Shown here: positions 11,798-23,953 of the stretch, piece after piece
How positions within the stretch are numbered: position 1 is the stretch's first letter
How the letters are laid out: each line of letters begins with the position of its first letter
Source of the DNA: Phlebopus portentosus
Taxonomy: Eukaryota > Basidiomycota > Agaricomycetes > Boletales > Boletinellaceae
Direction: 5' to 3'
Length of the DNA: 64,000 nucleotides
Assembly (NCBI GenBank): GCA_037892935.1
Contig: JAYXKI010000014.1
Coordinates: 248,001 to 312,000, forward strand
Made by a program: the position numbers and the translations under genes
The notes under the pieces: generated by a model
The model's database searches: none
Told to the model about the DNA's origin: nothing
Seen by the model: the letters and a program-made list of their open reading frames with translations, nothing else

Positions 11798-13494
11798 TCA
11801 GATGTTTCGCCAGAAAGACGAGAACTGGAGACCTTGCCTTCTCCGATTTTCCACCTCTCCAAAATTTATCTCGCTTACAGTCCCTGACGTAACTCTATAG
11901 CTTGTTCCCTGATTTAGTCCTCGTTCACCGGCCTCCTTCAGATTGAACAGCATCCGGCTACCGAGGACACAAAGAAAAGAAGGACTTCCTAGTGCATAAA
12001 AAAGACCAGCCAAGAGACCATTTGCGAAGTATACTTCGAACTCCATGATGTTGAATATGCAGCAGGCGATAGCTCTGAGTAAGGCCGTCAGTTATATATA
12101 TGTATTTAATTGAACTGTGAAGAAAGTAAGAAAGTATGAACTCACAAAGCGAAATACATGACCTGATCTTGGATGAGAACCTTGACAAGCGTAAAACCTT
12201 TGAAACCAGCGGACAATCTCCAATATTCGGCAGCCTTGTAAAGCGCGAGCACTATGAGGATTAGTCCATAGACCAGTGGAATTACCCTATTTTGATGTTA
12301 TCAAAAGGTTTTAGCTGTGGCCGTATAACTCGCCAGTCGATTATTGCCGCAGGCAACGAAAAAGAGGCATTTGTACCACAAAACGTCACGTCTTTCGCGA
12401 GGCCAAAAATCGCAACTGGTCCGAATATAAACATCGGCAATAGAACAATCCGGCCCAACACTCACTGCGCTCAAGTACATTCAGGTAGATGAATAACACA
12501 AATTTGGCAATCGCCTCCAACGTGAGCAATGCGTTGAGGACGATTGTTAATCTTTTATCTGCATCAAGATGAGCAAGGGTCCTGATGAGTACCATAGCTT
12601 TTATACCTTGTGAGTAGAGTGCTAGTACTCGAATCACCAAGATGTCTGCAAATGTCATTAGTGCAAGCGGTTGCAGATAATTCCTCAATAATTCACAGTC
12701 AACGGATATGATAGTGATCCAATCTGTGTGGTCACCCGTCAGCGATGCAAGCGAAACTTGAGTAACAAACTGACAAACGCTCACTTGCGGCATTCTTTGT
12801 CCACCCTGAGAAGTTGCCTAAATAACGTTGGAGGTTGGAGGTAAGAGTATCGTCTTCTGGGCGTACGTGCTCACATCTAGAATCTTGGACATCAGTAGTC
12901 GTACAAAAGGAAGAATATTTCTAGCTTACAAAGGAAGGTCGGCCCTGTATGACTGCGCTTTGACAAAAGTATCAATTTTGCGACGACTCATGGTGGCCCA
13001 GTCAACTTACAGAAGAGAGCAGCAACAGCGCCAAGGATTCCGGCGTATCGGATCTGCCAATTTCCCTATCGAACAGTACGATCGCCAGCCAGGTTATCGA
13101 AAACTTACCATGAAATAGACAAAGGTGACCATGTTCCATGGGAATTTCTGTCGCAATTTCAGCAGAAAGCACCGATCATGGAAACCTGAAAGCATACCCA
13201 AAAGTACTTCACCTTGACGAATATATTAGTTGTAGTACAGATTTATGGATAGTATAAAACCCTTACTTCTTTGTCCAGGGTAATGACTGATGCAAATGTC
13301 AGAATTTGAACCAAGAGCTATAGCTCTCTACACTCACCAGCATCGTAAACCAGGACAGTGACAATTGCCACTTGGAAGAATTGAGTAATATTGTCTTCGA
13401 GCACCCACAATGGAACAAGACTGGGATCAATGTACTCAACATCTGTTCGGGCAGAAAGGATCGTGCGGTGTGCAAACGCCGTAGACCTTGGCAT
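11798..13494 (-). CDS. DUF6533 domain-containing seven-helix membrane protein
   Basis: A multi-exon gene. Exon 1 (13494-13338) ends NITQFFQVAIVTVLVYDAG. Later exons give KFPWNMVTFVYFM, then IRYAGILGAVAALFC, GNFSGWTKNAA, a helix-rich block DWITIISVDCELLRNYLQPL, then AAIIDW|VIPLVYGLILIVLALYKAAEYW and ALGSPSFLCVLGSRMLFNLKEAGERG before the stop at 11798. These are the successive DUF6533 family signatures, so the protein should span the membrane about seven times. Function is unknown in the family. The W|V junction needs an intron at 12287-12333 beginning GC (TG|GCGAGT). Some middle exon limits are approximate. This is the better-preserved member of a tandem pair. Confidence 0.65.
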
Positions 13495-14994
13495 GACGGC
13501 AAATCAAGCGATGCACCACCTTTCTCTAGCGGTTATAAGTCGCTGCACAGAATTTATAAACGTTGAACAAGATCCAATTAGGGAATAGGTTGCTTAAGAA
13601 GGTACAATATCATCCGCAGGGTTCGCAACCCAAACAGCTTCGGCTGTCAAGTCTGACATCGAACTTCGTGATCGTGAAAGAGTGACTTGATATACTATTA
13701 GGTTCAAGCCGACAGTGTGTCATTTGTGGTCTACTCGGTCACTGACATTGAAAGAGTACCAGAAAGCCTGAGAATGACCAGAAATATATTGTCGCAAGAG
13801 TGTCCGCGAGCAGTTGACGCTGCTTTTCGATATTTTGAGGTATGTAGTTCGAGTCGCACGTCAATCTTGAAGATCTGGAGAAGCGGAAGTATGCATATAG
13901 AAGCACGAAAAGAATAGATCGAAGCAGTTTGATTATCAGGGGGGAAAAGATTGCACTCAACGAACTGCTTTGATATGGAAAATTCTTCGTCGTTCGTGAT
14001 TCGCGAATTTCCTTGGCACATCTGTGATCAACTAGCCAATCTGTCCAGAGCTTCTCCGTACTGGAGGCTTCGTATCAAAGCAGAGCTATCTCAGAATGAG
14101 CAGTCGGTCAATTGAGGCTCCAGTGCCCGCTCTGGAATCATAATCATGTCAAGGGGAAGCAAGGAGAAACGGTATTAATGCACGTGTGCACGTATGCTCC
14201 AGGGTCCTTAAAGTAAAAGAATGAGGAAATATTCTATCTATTCATACTCATCAGTATCGACGCCTAGTGGTGCTGATGCACGAATTGTACCCTTACCTAT
14301 GCTTGCTTTGTTATCAAGCCCCATGCGCTACGATCCAATGACACGAAAGTGCCCTGGTCTTTAAGAATCACGAAGGCATGGACCATTGTTCCGAAGTAGC
14401 AAGCTCAAGCCCAAAAATCGAACAGAAATTAGTTTTCAAGAATGATGACGTTGCATCCGACTCTTCGATGTTCGCTGATGCTGGGAAGTGAAAGCACCTT
14501 GTCCCTTTAACCAGAAAGGAGGGAGTACAGTACAGTTCAAGACAAGACGAGCTACAGATCTTTTCCTGACTTAGCATTGGACTCCCGAACTTGCTCGGAT
14601 CGAGTCACAGAAGGCGGGACAGTGATGGATAGCAATGACGCGGCCCGGGCGTCGAGTGACTGCGGTATTTACGCTTGTTTGTTCAAGAGTGCAGAACTAT
14701 TCGCTGCTGCGACAGTGAGGGCTGTCTTTGGCACCTCTGCCAATATAACGGAAGATGCTTAACAAACGAGTGGAAACAAACTTCGGAGTCTGGAACAAGG
14801 TTGAATTAATGTAATTTCTTTAAAAGTTCTCCAGAATCCAATTTCCGGCTCCGTGAACATGAGGCTATAAGAATAATATGTCGATTCCTCTGCCTGTCAC
14901 ATAAATGATAGTACGGCGGGAGTCGCAAATACGCTTTACAAAAATAGCGATATTGTTACGAAGCTTGTTACACAGGAGAACATACCTCTTCGTA
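13495..14994. other. Spacer with copies of two duplicated flank sequences
   Basis: No convincing gene. The part 13600-14170 repeats 10600-11170 (the DUF6533 upstream flank). The part about 14000-14900 is similar to about 16180-16900: both contain the ordered blocks GAATTTCCTTG, CCTTACCTATGCTTGCTT, GGACCAT and TCCCGAAGTAGC. It therefore forms the junction between the DUF6533 duplication and the gag-like/IFI array. Confidence 0.55.
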
Positions 14995-15786
14995 CTATAT
15001 TGTATTCTTCTCCGGGGTCATCATCTTCAACAGTTCGACAATCAATTCCATCGACGGGTTAAACTTGAGACCATCCTCCCAGCTTTTCGAAGGAGTCTTC
15101 CACCAAATCTGTCTTATCGTTTCGTGCGCAACTGGAGATAGCTTGCTTTTCCCTACTTCTGCCGCGATTGCCCTCGCCTTTGAGTCAGAATTGTCTAGTC
15201 TGATATTCAACAGAATAGCTATTATGTTTTTATCTGTTAGAACCACGCATTGACATCTCGAGTACTCAAAAGAAAAAGTACCTCCGATAGTGCAAATCAT
15301 GGTTTCCGTGAGGGCCATTCCAAGTGCCAGTGGGCCCCCTATAGCTACCATTGCACCAAGTGTCAGAGCCCTCAGCCAACCTCCGCCTGCACCGAAATCA
15401 GCAGAATTAGATCAATCCGATGCAGAGCGAACTTCTTGAATTACCAGAATTATTTGATTTTATCTGTTCTGAAAATTTTATTTATACTATTAGCTCAAGC
15501 ACGGATCAAAGGTACCAGAACGTACTCTCAATCCCTCGCAAGGCAACTTTCAGCCTAGGCCAGTCCCAATCCCAAGTCCTTCCCGAAATCTTCTCAAGTG
15601 GGCTCGTCAAACTCATAACACATCCTTTTACGGGGTTCGAAAGATGCTGAATGCAAACGAGAGCTGCTTCTCCTTTACAGGGCACCTGGCCCAAAAAAAG
15701 GTTTCGACATGGTCTATCCATTTGTCTACGCTTTGGTAGCTGTATCCCTCGAAGGTCTCGATGGATTCAGCTGAGAGTCTAGGCAT
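14995..15786 (-). pseudogene. Gag-like/hydrophobic family, copy a (one-base frameshift)
   Basis: Exons on the minus strand: 15526-15786, a 24-nt microexon 15445-15468, 15282-15386 and 14995-15218. Exon 1 starts MPRLSAESIETFEGYSYQSV and ends with EKISGRTWDWDWPRLK and ALRGIE. The microexon gives KQIKSNNS. Exon 3 is hydrophobic (GAMVAIGGPLALGMALTET). The C-terminus carries PSKSWEDG and NPSMELIVELLKMM. One base is missing around 15640 (frame slips between SFAF and QHLSNPVKG), and adding one base makes the total length divisible by three. So the copy is a very recent pseudogene, or the assembly has an error there. Confidence 0.65.
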
Positions 15787-16944
15787 ACGGTCGACCTTTG
15801 TGCAGCGTCTGCGAGAAGAAGAGGAAATGGAATGCCGTCAAAGTGAATAAATCGATGAGTATTAGAAGGGTGATTCCATGAGGCGGCAATGAGGAAGGAA
15901 GACGAGTTCCTTCTGCAGTCGTAAGAGCTGACAAAAATAAACGTGGTCCACATACCTCTTGAAGCCTGCAGATCTCAAGGTGCGGTTAGGGCACCAGCAC
16001 CACCTTCTCTTCATATCACGCTCGAACCAATGAAAAGTGCATATTACTTGAATCAAGGAGTCGCGCTTGATAAAGAAATATAATAGTGGATATGAACAAG
16101 GTTCGCATTATGTATAGAACTCTTCTATCATGTCTCCTAGGACCATGCCTAATTGCAAGTAGCAATGTGTGTAGCTGCCACCTCGAATTTCCTTGACATA
16201 TCCATGACCAATCAGCCAATCGGTTCTGAGTTCCTGCAGGTCGGAGGCTTTGTGTCAAAGCCTAGCCATCTCACAATGAGTAGTCAACCAATGGAAGTAC
16301 AGACACATTTAAGGTACGCCTGCTCCATTCTCAAGGTCGAGGAAGGGTTTTATCTGATCCTATCCATTAGTATCGATGCTTATCGGTTTTGATGAAGCAT
16401 CCTTACCTATGCTTGCTTCGCGACCTAGTTCCTTGCGCAAAAATCCATTGACATGAAAAAGCTCAACACTATCAAGAATTATGCAGGTATGGACCATCAT
16501 CCCGAAGTAGCGAGCACATATCCGAAACTCGAGAAAACACTTCGTCCCTTTCCCAGACGAACAAGTAGGGAGGAGAGTTCAAGATGCATGAGGCAAAATA
16601 CTTCCCTGCCCCAACATGTGTCAGTTGAGCTCATGAATGTGTTGAGACCGATTCATGGAAGATGGGATAGTGATGGTTGCGAATCGATGCGCGACAGAGT
16701 AATAATGCGGTGGCTGTGGTGTTTGTAGTTATTTGTGCTAGTTGGGTGCGATGCAGAACCATTTTGGCATATCCACCATCGCAATCAAAGATGCTGCTTA
16801 GCAAGATATTGGATCGGATGCTCGGAGTCTGGTACAATGCCGATTCGTTAAATGAGTAATATCTAGAAGAACCCGATTTTCCGACATGATAGATAATATT
16901 TTGATTGAAGAAAACTGCGCAGAAAAGCATCTTCCTTCTTTGTG
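15787..16944. other. Spacer between copies a and b, tandemly duplicated
   Basis: No intact gene. About 15790-16140 is similar to about 17760-18060, the upstream flanks of copies a and b; both have GATTCCATGAGGCG followed by a CAATGAGGA block. About 16180-16900 repeats about 14000-14900. The array therefore grew by duplication of units of roughly 2 kb. Small frames here are not conserved between the copies. Confidence 0.5.
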
Positions 16945-17740
16945 TTACCTTATATTCTTCCCCGGAGAAATCATTCTCAGCAGCTCGATAACCAGTTCTC
17001 TAGACGGGTTGAATTTGTAGCCGTCCTTCCAACTTTTTGAAGGTGGCTTCGACCAAATCTGCCTTATCGTTTCGTGGGCTCCCGGAGGTAGCTTACCTTT
17101 CCCTACTTCCGAAGCGATCGCCTCTGCTTTCACATCAGTCGTGTCCACTTTATTCCATGCCACGACTATTTTGTTCGTTCGTTGAGGACACTGTTGGAGA
17201 CAGAAAGTACTTGAAAGGGAAAATACCTGCAAGAGTGCAGATCGCGGTCTCCGTCAAAGCCCAGCCCAGCCCGAGCGGACCCCCAACAGCCACGATTGCC
17301 CCGAATGTAAGCGCCTTCATCCAACTTCCGCCATTACCACCTATATACAGAATCGGAGAATCAGAAAGATTGGACGTAAAGTGATTTTCTTGCTTTACTT
17401 GGTTTATTTGCCTTTATTTGTCCTTAAAATACCGTTAAGCCCTATACTTTCAACGAAGGAATCGTTAGAACGTACTCTCGATCCCTCGCAAGGCAACCTT
17501 CATTTTTGACCAATCCCATTCCCAACGGCGTCCGGATATCTTTTCGACTGAAATAATCACACTAAGTAGACACTCCAGCACTCCGCACGATAGACATTGT
17601 TTGACCACAAGGGGTACTCTTTTCTCCTCTGGTATTTGCATAAGCCAAAAGACCGAGTCGACGTCCTCTATCCATCCTTCTACGGTTTCTCCATCACGCC
17701 CGCTGAAGGTCTCGATGAAGGTGATCGGCTGGACAGACAT
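16945..17740 (-). CDS. Gag-like N-domain plus hydrophobic segment protein, copy b
   Basis: Model complement(join(16945..17165,17227..17340,17399..17422,17476..17740)) gives 207 aa; every intron is phase 1. Exon 1 (about 88 residues) has TFSGRDGETVEGWI, VEKISGRRWEWDWSKMK and ALRGIE. This follows the gag capsid N-lobe pattern (F-x-G ... V-x-x-W-I ... W-x-W ... L/M-K-x-A-L). The 24-nt exon encodes RQIKANKP. Exon 3 is a membrane-like helix region (FGAIVAVGGPLGLGWALTET). The C-terminal exon contains KPPSKSWKDG and NPSRELVIELLRMI. No stop or frameshift is seen. No function is known; membrane association is inferred from hydrophobicity. Confidence 0.6.
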
Positions 17741-18218
17741 TTTGGCTACGGAAGAAGTGCTACTTGTGAAAACTCAGCGAGAAGAGGAAATGAGATGCCG
17801 CCAAGTGAACAAGTTCATGGGTATAAGAAGAGCGATTCCATGAGGCGACAATGAGGAGAGAAGTCGGATTGCTTCTGTAGTCGTAAGAGTTATAAGAACA
17901 GTGATAAGGAATCGATGGAACGCGGCCCACAAAACCTCTTGAACCCTGCAGATCTCGAGGTATGGGTAGGGTGCCAGCACTTTCCTCTCTTCATATCACG
18001 TTCGAACCAAGAGAAAGTGCATATTACTCGAATCAAGGAGTCGGACTCGAACTATGAGGGTAAAGAGGAGTTATATAGCCCATCTAAACGAAAGTTCACA
18101 TAATAGAACCCTTCTATGAAGTCCACTACCAACACTTGACCACGTCTAGTCTCAAGCGGCGATAAGTATACAGCAGGGCCCTCTTGAACGTCACACAAGC
18201 ACATCCGAGTACGGTCTG

Positions 18219-19029
18219 TCAGCGGATATTCTTATTCGGGACCAACATTTCCAGCAGCTCCGTGACCAGCTCGACTGATGGCCTGAAGTTCGAAGCGTCC
18301 TGCCAAGTGTTTGATGGTGTCTTCTCCAGAATGTCCGACATCGTTCGATTGGCTTCAGATGATGAGGAAGCTTTCCCGGTTGTCTCCTCAATAATCGCGG
18401 CTGCTCTCGCGCTCGCCACAATGTCATGCCTAGACGGAGTATTCACCGCCACGACTGATCCTGCAAGACCATACCAGAGAGTTATTTCAGTGAACATAGT
18501 GCAATTAGTGAGAAACTCGCCTCCAAATGCACAAACTGCAGTGGCTGTGAGACTTAGACCCAGGGCAAAAGGACCAGCAGCACCTACTAGTGCACCCAGT
18601 GCAGCAACTCTAAGCCATCTTCTTGCCCTTCGCTCTGTAGACTATGTCAATAAGCCAACCGGTCTGAGGTGAGATATCATTACCCGGGCCATGCTTCTGT
18701 ATTTGCTCTTGGTGAAAAAGACGCGGGTCAGTGAAGCTGTCCATAGATAGACCATGAGTGGTAAACTCACTGTCTATCCCCCTCAAAGCGACTTTCAGCC
18801 TGATCCAATCCCACCTCCAAGTCCTTCCGGAGATCTTCTCCAGCGGAACCGTCAAGCTCCTGATGCACTGGGTAACCGAATCCGAAAGGAACTGAAGGGC
18901 GAACTCAAAACGGTCGTTCTCTCGAACTTGCTCGAGCCGCGAGCACACTTCGATGCCGTCTATCCATTTTTCTACACTTTGTCCATCGCTTCCAGTAAAA
19001 GTCTCGGCCTTAGCGATGGAAGTCGGCAT
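18219..19029 (-). CDS. Gag-like N-domain plus hydrophobic segment protein, copy c
   Basis: Model complement(join(18219..18460,18521..18634,18684..18707,18771..19029)) gives 212 aa, all introns phase 1. Exon 1 holds TFTGSDGQSVEKWIDGIE and EKISGRTWRWDWIRLKVAL. The 24-nt exon encodes KQIQKHGP. Exon 3 is hydrophobic (LRVAALGALVGAAGPFALGL). Exon 4 ends TPSNTWQDASNFRPSVELVT and LLEMLVPNKNIR. The third intron starts GC (GGAG|GCGAGT) at 18520, where copy a has GT at the same place. Exon 3 has exactly the same length as in copy b (114 nt). It appears intact provided the GC donor is spliced. Confidence 0.6.
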
Positions 19030-19693
19030 TGGGATGTATGGCAGGATCCAACTGGCTCTTGAACAGCGTTAAGTGGCACTTGCCAGATGAAGCCATTTGC
19101 AAGTACTGGTATAAATGCCAGTGCAACAGAGAAACAACGCCGTAAGCGTATTGTTGATGTGATCGTCAGACAGGACATGCACAGCTTGAATGAAAGGGGT
19201 ATGTTACTACAGTGCGAGACAGTCGATTGCTATCTGGCAAAAGGACTGAACAAGTGAGGCATATGATGTTAGGTCCCTTCGTAGGCCATTCGAGATTTCC
19301 GAAGATATAATGTTGCTTCCATCACGAAAATTTGTTGCGCATAAGATCTCCTGTAACGGTAGACGATGGAGATGGAACGAAAGAGAGTTGCAAACGGAAG
19401 CGAAAAAAATATTGATTACATTATACTAGCGTCGATCGACAGGACAGGAAAGTCCGGTCAGATGCAGACTTGAAGAATAAATATCTTACTGGCAGTAACC
19501 ACATTCAGAATCTCCGAGTCCCTCTCCATGGGATTAGTTCAGGTTATCAAAAATTGGCGAATTGGTTTCCATCGGACTCGGAATGCTCGTCATCCCGGAC
19601 CTCACTTCCGCTTCCGCCATAAGTTGATTGGCAAGGCACTTATCTCCTCTCTCTTGTACTACCACCACATCTCTGCACAGCTCGCACTTGTTC
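19030..19693. other. Intergenic: shared upstream region of copy c (-) and P450 (+)
   Basis: About 660 bp between divergent start codons. No coding frame is convincing. The region should hold both promoters; no clear regulatory element is recognised. Confidence 0.5.
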
Positions 19694-21652
19694 ATGATTA
19701 TCGACGTACATAATGTTCTTTATATCGCACTGGCAGGGCTTGCGGTTTATACAGTAAAGTCTCTCTTCCTCTCTAGAAACAGCCCTGCACCTCTGCCTCC
19801 AGGTCCCAAAGGCAGAGTGTTCATCGGCAACCTGGGCGACTTGCCCCGTCCTAGAGAGCAAGAATGGATTCACTGGTATAAACATAAGGACTTATACGGT
19901 AAAGTGTTATCCGTGATTCACTTCTTCATGACTTCTGACGAGTGCTTCTATACACGTGTATTTCAAGGCCCTATCAGTTCTATCACGACCTTTGGGCAGA
20001 CACTGATCATCCTGAATGACCAACGAATCGCATTTGACTTGCTTGAGAAGCGCTCTTCAAAATACTCCTCTCGTCCAAGGATGATATTTGGTGGCGAAAT
20101 GTACGCGTCGGCAACATTCCCCGTTATTTACAACCGAGTGATTTACTCACGAACGTCCTAGGGTCGGATGGGGAAAGACATTGGTAGCCCAACAATACTC
20201 AGACAGATTCCGTGCCTATCGAAAGAATATCCACGCTATCTTGGGTTCCAAAGCAGCCGTCTCGCAATTTAACCAGCTACAGAACGTCGAAGTACGCCGG
20301 TTTCTCCTTCGTACTCTCGAAGATCCGGATAAACTCCTTCAGCACATCCGAACGTAAGTCACCTGTCTCCATTCACAAACGTGAGCTGAAACGGCGCTCT
20401 TGTTGACTCAGCACGGCGGGCGCGATTATACTGAAGATATCTCATGGATACACAATTGAACCTCGTGGTCGAGATCCACTTGTCGATTTAGCAGATGAGG
20501 TCCTTGACCATTTCTCCCGCTCGGCAGTAGCCGGCGCTTGGCTTGTCGACACAATTCCCTTCTGTACGTCAAGAACACATTCGAACGTTCTCGCGTTGAA
20601 AAAAGCATACTGAATGATTGCACTAGTGAAATATCTCCCGAGCTGGCTGCCCGGAATGTCATTCAAACGGATAGCGGCGACCTGGAACAAAGCTCTCACG
20701 CGTTTGGTCGAACAGCCCCATGCGTTCGTCAAGCAACGAATGACCGGCGGAGTTCATACACCGTCGTATACTTCTGCGCTACTCGAAAAAGGCAACCTTG
20801 ATCCAGAAGAAGAGGACATTGTGAAGTGGTCTGCACAGTCACTCTACTCCGGGGGTGCCGATACGGTATGTCGTCATGGTATCTTTATTTACATAAAACA
20901 ATGATAATGACGGTGCAACCACAGACGGTGTCTGCATTGCAATGCTTCTTCCTCGCTATGCTAGTCTATCCCGAGGTGCAGGCCAGGGCTCAAGAGGAAA
21001 TTGACCGCGTCGTTGGGAACGATCGTCTTCCTGGCTATGGCGATCGTGAAGAACTCCCATATATAAACGCGATTGTCAAGGAAGTCCTAAGATGGCACCC
21101 GGTCGGACCATTGGCTTTCCCTCATATGGCTACAGAGGATGGAATCTACGAAGGATACTTTATCCCAAAAGGCGCCTTGCTCATTCCAAACATCTGGTTC
21201 GGAGACCTGTCCCTCCACGAACTAGAATCGTATGCTGATAATTACTCGTCAGGTGCTTCACTCATGACCCAAAACATCATCACGATCCAATGACCTTCAA
21301 ACCTGAACGTTTTCTCGGCATCGATGGCCGCGCACCCGAGATGGACCCGCACAATCTAGCTTTTGGCTTCGGGCGTCGCGTTTGCCCAGGTCGAGAGCTC
21401 GCGGACGCAACAATTTTCCTCGCCATCGCACAAACTCTTGCTGTATTCAATGTAACCAAACCCCTCGGTGACGATGGCCATGTCATCGAACCGAAGGTCC
21501 AATTTACACCGGGTGCCATTAGCCATCCCACGGAGTTTAAATTGAGTGTGAAACCTCGTAGCGAGAAAGCTGCAACGCTCATCCGCTCGGTCGAGGAAGA
21601 GCACCCATTTATGACAAGTGATGCGAAGACGCTCTTGAGCTTCAAATTTTAA
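19694..21652 (+). CDS. Cytochrome P450 monooxygenase
   Basis: Model join(19694..19898,19968..20100,20162..20353,20412..20563,20627..20865,20925..21196,21253..21652) gives 530 aa. The start has a membrane anchor (VLYIALAGLAVYTVKSLFL) followed by the Pro-rich hinge PLPPGPKG. The I-helix region is SLYSGGADT. The ExxR motif is in VKEVLRWHP. The haem loop is FGFGRRVCPG, with Cys as the axial ligand. This matches the fungal group often annotated as O-methylsterigmatocystin oxidoreductase-like, ER-bound enzymes that use NADPH-P450 reductase; the substrate cannot be told from sequence. It looks intact and single-copy. It sits between the two arms of the gag-like/IFI array, and no other biosynthetic genes are nearby, so a secondary-metabolite cluster is not supported. 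Confidence 0.9.
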
Positions 21653-22338
21653 GAATTCATGTACTCATTACTGTTGTCAACGTCAATGTGCTGTCCTGTT
21701 GTACGTTATTCTCCTGACGCTTGTATTGTATTGTATTGTATTGTATTGTAAACAAATCCATGTTGTGCTTGAACCCCCCTTTAGCTCCCGGTCCCTTCGA
21801 GAACTAGAATCTTATTTGGCTCATTGCCTCGCTTCTGACCCCTTTCTCGCTGTAGTTCTAGGTCAGAACTCAGAATCAAGCAAAGAAAAGAGAAGATTAT
21901 CGTCGTCTAAATTACTGTGATTACCAATATACTCACACGGTTTTTCACACGGTTTTTCAGCGCTGCTTTAGTCTCAAGTTGACTCGCGTCATTATAAGCT
22001 GGCCGGCACATGCAGGGCTCGTTGTCTATTAATTCTCACACACAGAGCTTTCGGAACCTACTGTGCCTCATGTTTACATCGTGCACTCGCGTTTGCGTCG
22101 TTCTGGCATCAATAAGCGTCCATATACAGCCCATTTTAGGACACAGAGTTTCATTCAGATCCACTTGACGCCATGGGCTGTACTTTGAGGCTGCCTTAGA
22201 TGTGCAATCAATACCTCAGATGATGTTTCGGACCTTCCCAGAACTTGCTTTAGTCTCCGCACCTCTTACGGCTCCATATAACGACCCTCTTCGATAGACA
22301 AGACTCTCATCTCTCAAGCACTCACTCTGACTACAAGC
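21653..22338. other. Spacer and duplicated upstream flank of copy d
   Basis: No gene seen. From about 22000 the sequence is a diverged copy of about 29200-29520, the flank of copy f; both run through CAATAAGC, CAGCCCATTT and CACAGAGTTT/CATGGAGTTT-type blocks before the start codon. This marks a segmental duplication that includes the promoter. Confidence 0.55.
21721..21750 (+). repeat. (TTGTA)6 pentanucleotide microsatellite
   Basis: Six perfect tandem copies of TTGTA, starting 68 bp after the P450 stop codon and so probably in its 3' UTR. Likely length-polymorphic. Confidence 0.95.
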
Positions 22339-23163
22339 ATGAAAGAACCTCGTATCTTTGACGGAGGCAACGAGCCCGATGCACAGACATGGATCAGGGA
22401 GGTGGAGACTTTCTTCGCCACGAATCAATTCCCTGAAGAACTGGGACTTCCGTATGCTCATAGCCGCCTGTCTCATCGGGTGCAAGCTTGTATCCGGAGC
22501 GTAGGCGCCTGTATTGAGAATGTTACGGAGAAGCCTTGGGGATGGAACTGGCGTATGCTGAAAGAGGCCCTATTGCGCATCGAAGGTACGGCCGAACAAG
22601 TTTGAGTAGAACGTTGTTGCTAACTTGGGGTCTCCGACCGAAGAACAAGTTCACCGAGACGAAATTTGTGCGGCTAAGCTCAATGATATTCCCATGGAGA
22701 GGGTCTCTAACGCATTCTGATCCAGCTGCAGAAGATGTAGCTTATAAGGTTGCGAAAGTAGTTTCCGTCGGCGTGGTAGCTTGTATCGCTGGACCCGCAA
22801 TTATGACCGCTGGACTTGGAGCGCTCGGATTTTCTGCTATCGGTCCTGTCGCAGGTATCATTCATGTGCCCTGCCGTCCCCATTAGCGATCTAATGAATC
22901 ACCTAGGTTCTGTTGCTGCTGGAATCCAATCCACAGTCTATGGAGGCGCAGTTGGCGCAGGCTCGCTCTTTGCGTTCTGCCAATCAGTTACTATGGGTGG
23001 TGCTGGCGCAATGGCAATCGCCACTGGTGCAAGTGGAGCTGGCGCCCTTGCTGCAGGTGCGATCAAGGAAATCACGTCGAAGCCGCCTTCGAAATCATGG
23101 GACGATGGTGCCAACTTTCAGCCTTCTATAACGGTGATCGAGGCCTTGCATAAACTGCTGTAG
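22339..23163 (+). CDS. Gag-like N-domain fused to IFI6/IFI27-like domain, copy d
   Basis: Model join(22339..22585,22644..22667,22726..22854,22907..23163) gives 218 aa, introns all phase 1. Residues 1-82: RIFDGGNEPDAQTWIREVE, then KPWGWNWRMLKEALLRIE, the gag-N-lobe-like pattern. The 24-nt exon gives EQVHRDEI. Residues about 92-185 are Gly/Ala-rich and hydrophobic: GLGALGFSAIGPVAG, SVAAGIQS, GAVGAGSLFAFCQSVTMGG. This is the IFI6/ISG12 (Ifi-6-16) signature: G-F-x-x-x-G-x-x-A-G-S-x-A-A-x-x-Q-S, then V-x-A-G-S-L-x-A-x-x-Q-S. The tail is KPPSKSWDDGANFQPSITVI. Animal family members sit in mitochondrial or ER membranes. Location and role here are unknown. This is the best-preserved plus-strand copy. 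Confidence 0.65.
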
Positions 23164-23953
23164 AAGGCTTGCGTACAATAGACTCGAAGTTATGAAAAGC
23201 TTACTTGCTGTAGATCCTGTGAATATTAGTTATGCAGAAAATTTTCCAACCCCGAACCTTCACTGCGCTGTGGCTTGTCTTCCGTCGGAAGATGCCCTCG
23301 AACTCTTTTCCTAACATTACTAAAGGATCTCCATTTATGTGAACATTATCGAGGAGTCACCTTATCGCGGCCTTCGTCTAGTCTTCGATGGTATTCTTTT
23401 GCGTTCTATTATCGAAGCACTTCTGGTTGCTTTGCTTCTATAGAGCCTTGTGAGGGTCATTGAGACTGTTGCCATTCTTGAGCTCTTCAAACGCGTCCGT
23501 GTACGGTGGTTTGAAACCTCATTCCTTTGCAGAAACAGGAACTGGAAATAAACTCCTTCGTACCGGGGCTTGGGATTTGTTTCTCGAATCCTATGCATAA
23601 TACCCCGGTGTGCACCACGTCACATACCTCATGTCGGTAGCATGGCGACTTTCCCACTTGTGAAACGAACGATGGCTGCTTAGTTTATCTGCCGATGCTA
23701 TAATATCCGCCCACCTTACCTTCGATCTCGCCCCACTTAGCCCCTATATTCTATGCTTCGAAGACATTTCGGATCGCAACTTTGAGAGTCCAGACTGCAA
23801 GCCTATTCAGCTTAGAACTTGAACTAAACTTGCCATTGTTCTCGGGCCTGCCTTCTTATATCCGAACCTAGTTGCCGTCTCAGACCCTTCCTCAGCATCC
23901 ACTTCCTTTCAAACAGAATCTCCCAATATACTCTACTGGCCAGATTCACACTC
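23164..23953. other. Downstream flank of copy d, duplicated after copy f
   Basis: No gene. The segment 23164-23480 matches about 30344-30620 (shared AGGCTTGCGTAC and GATCTCCATTTATGTGAAC-type blocks), so the duplication of copies d and f extends past the stop codon. The remainder holds the promoter of copy e. Confidence 0.5.

Noticed and set aside
19694..21652. P450 as part of a secondary-metabolite cluster
   Set aside because: No synthase, transporter or other tailoring enzyme is seen within 15 kb; neighbours are the gag-like/IFI array.
21721..21750. TTGTA repeat as a telomeric or CRISPR-like array
   Set aside because: Simple pentanucleotide microsatellite of 30 bp, unlike fungal telomere repeats and without spacers.
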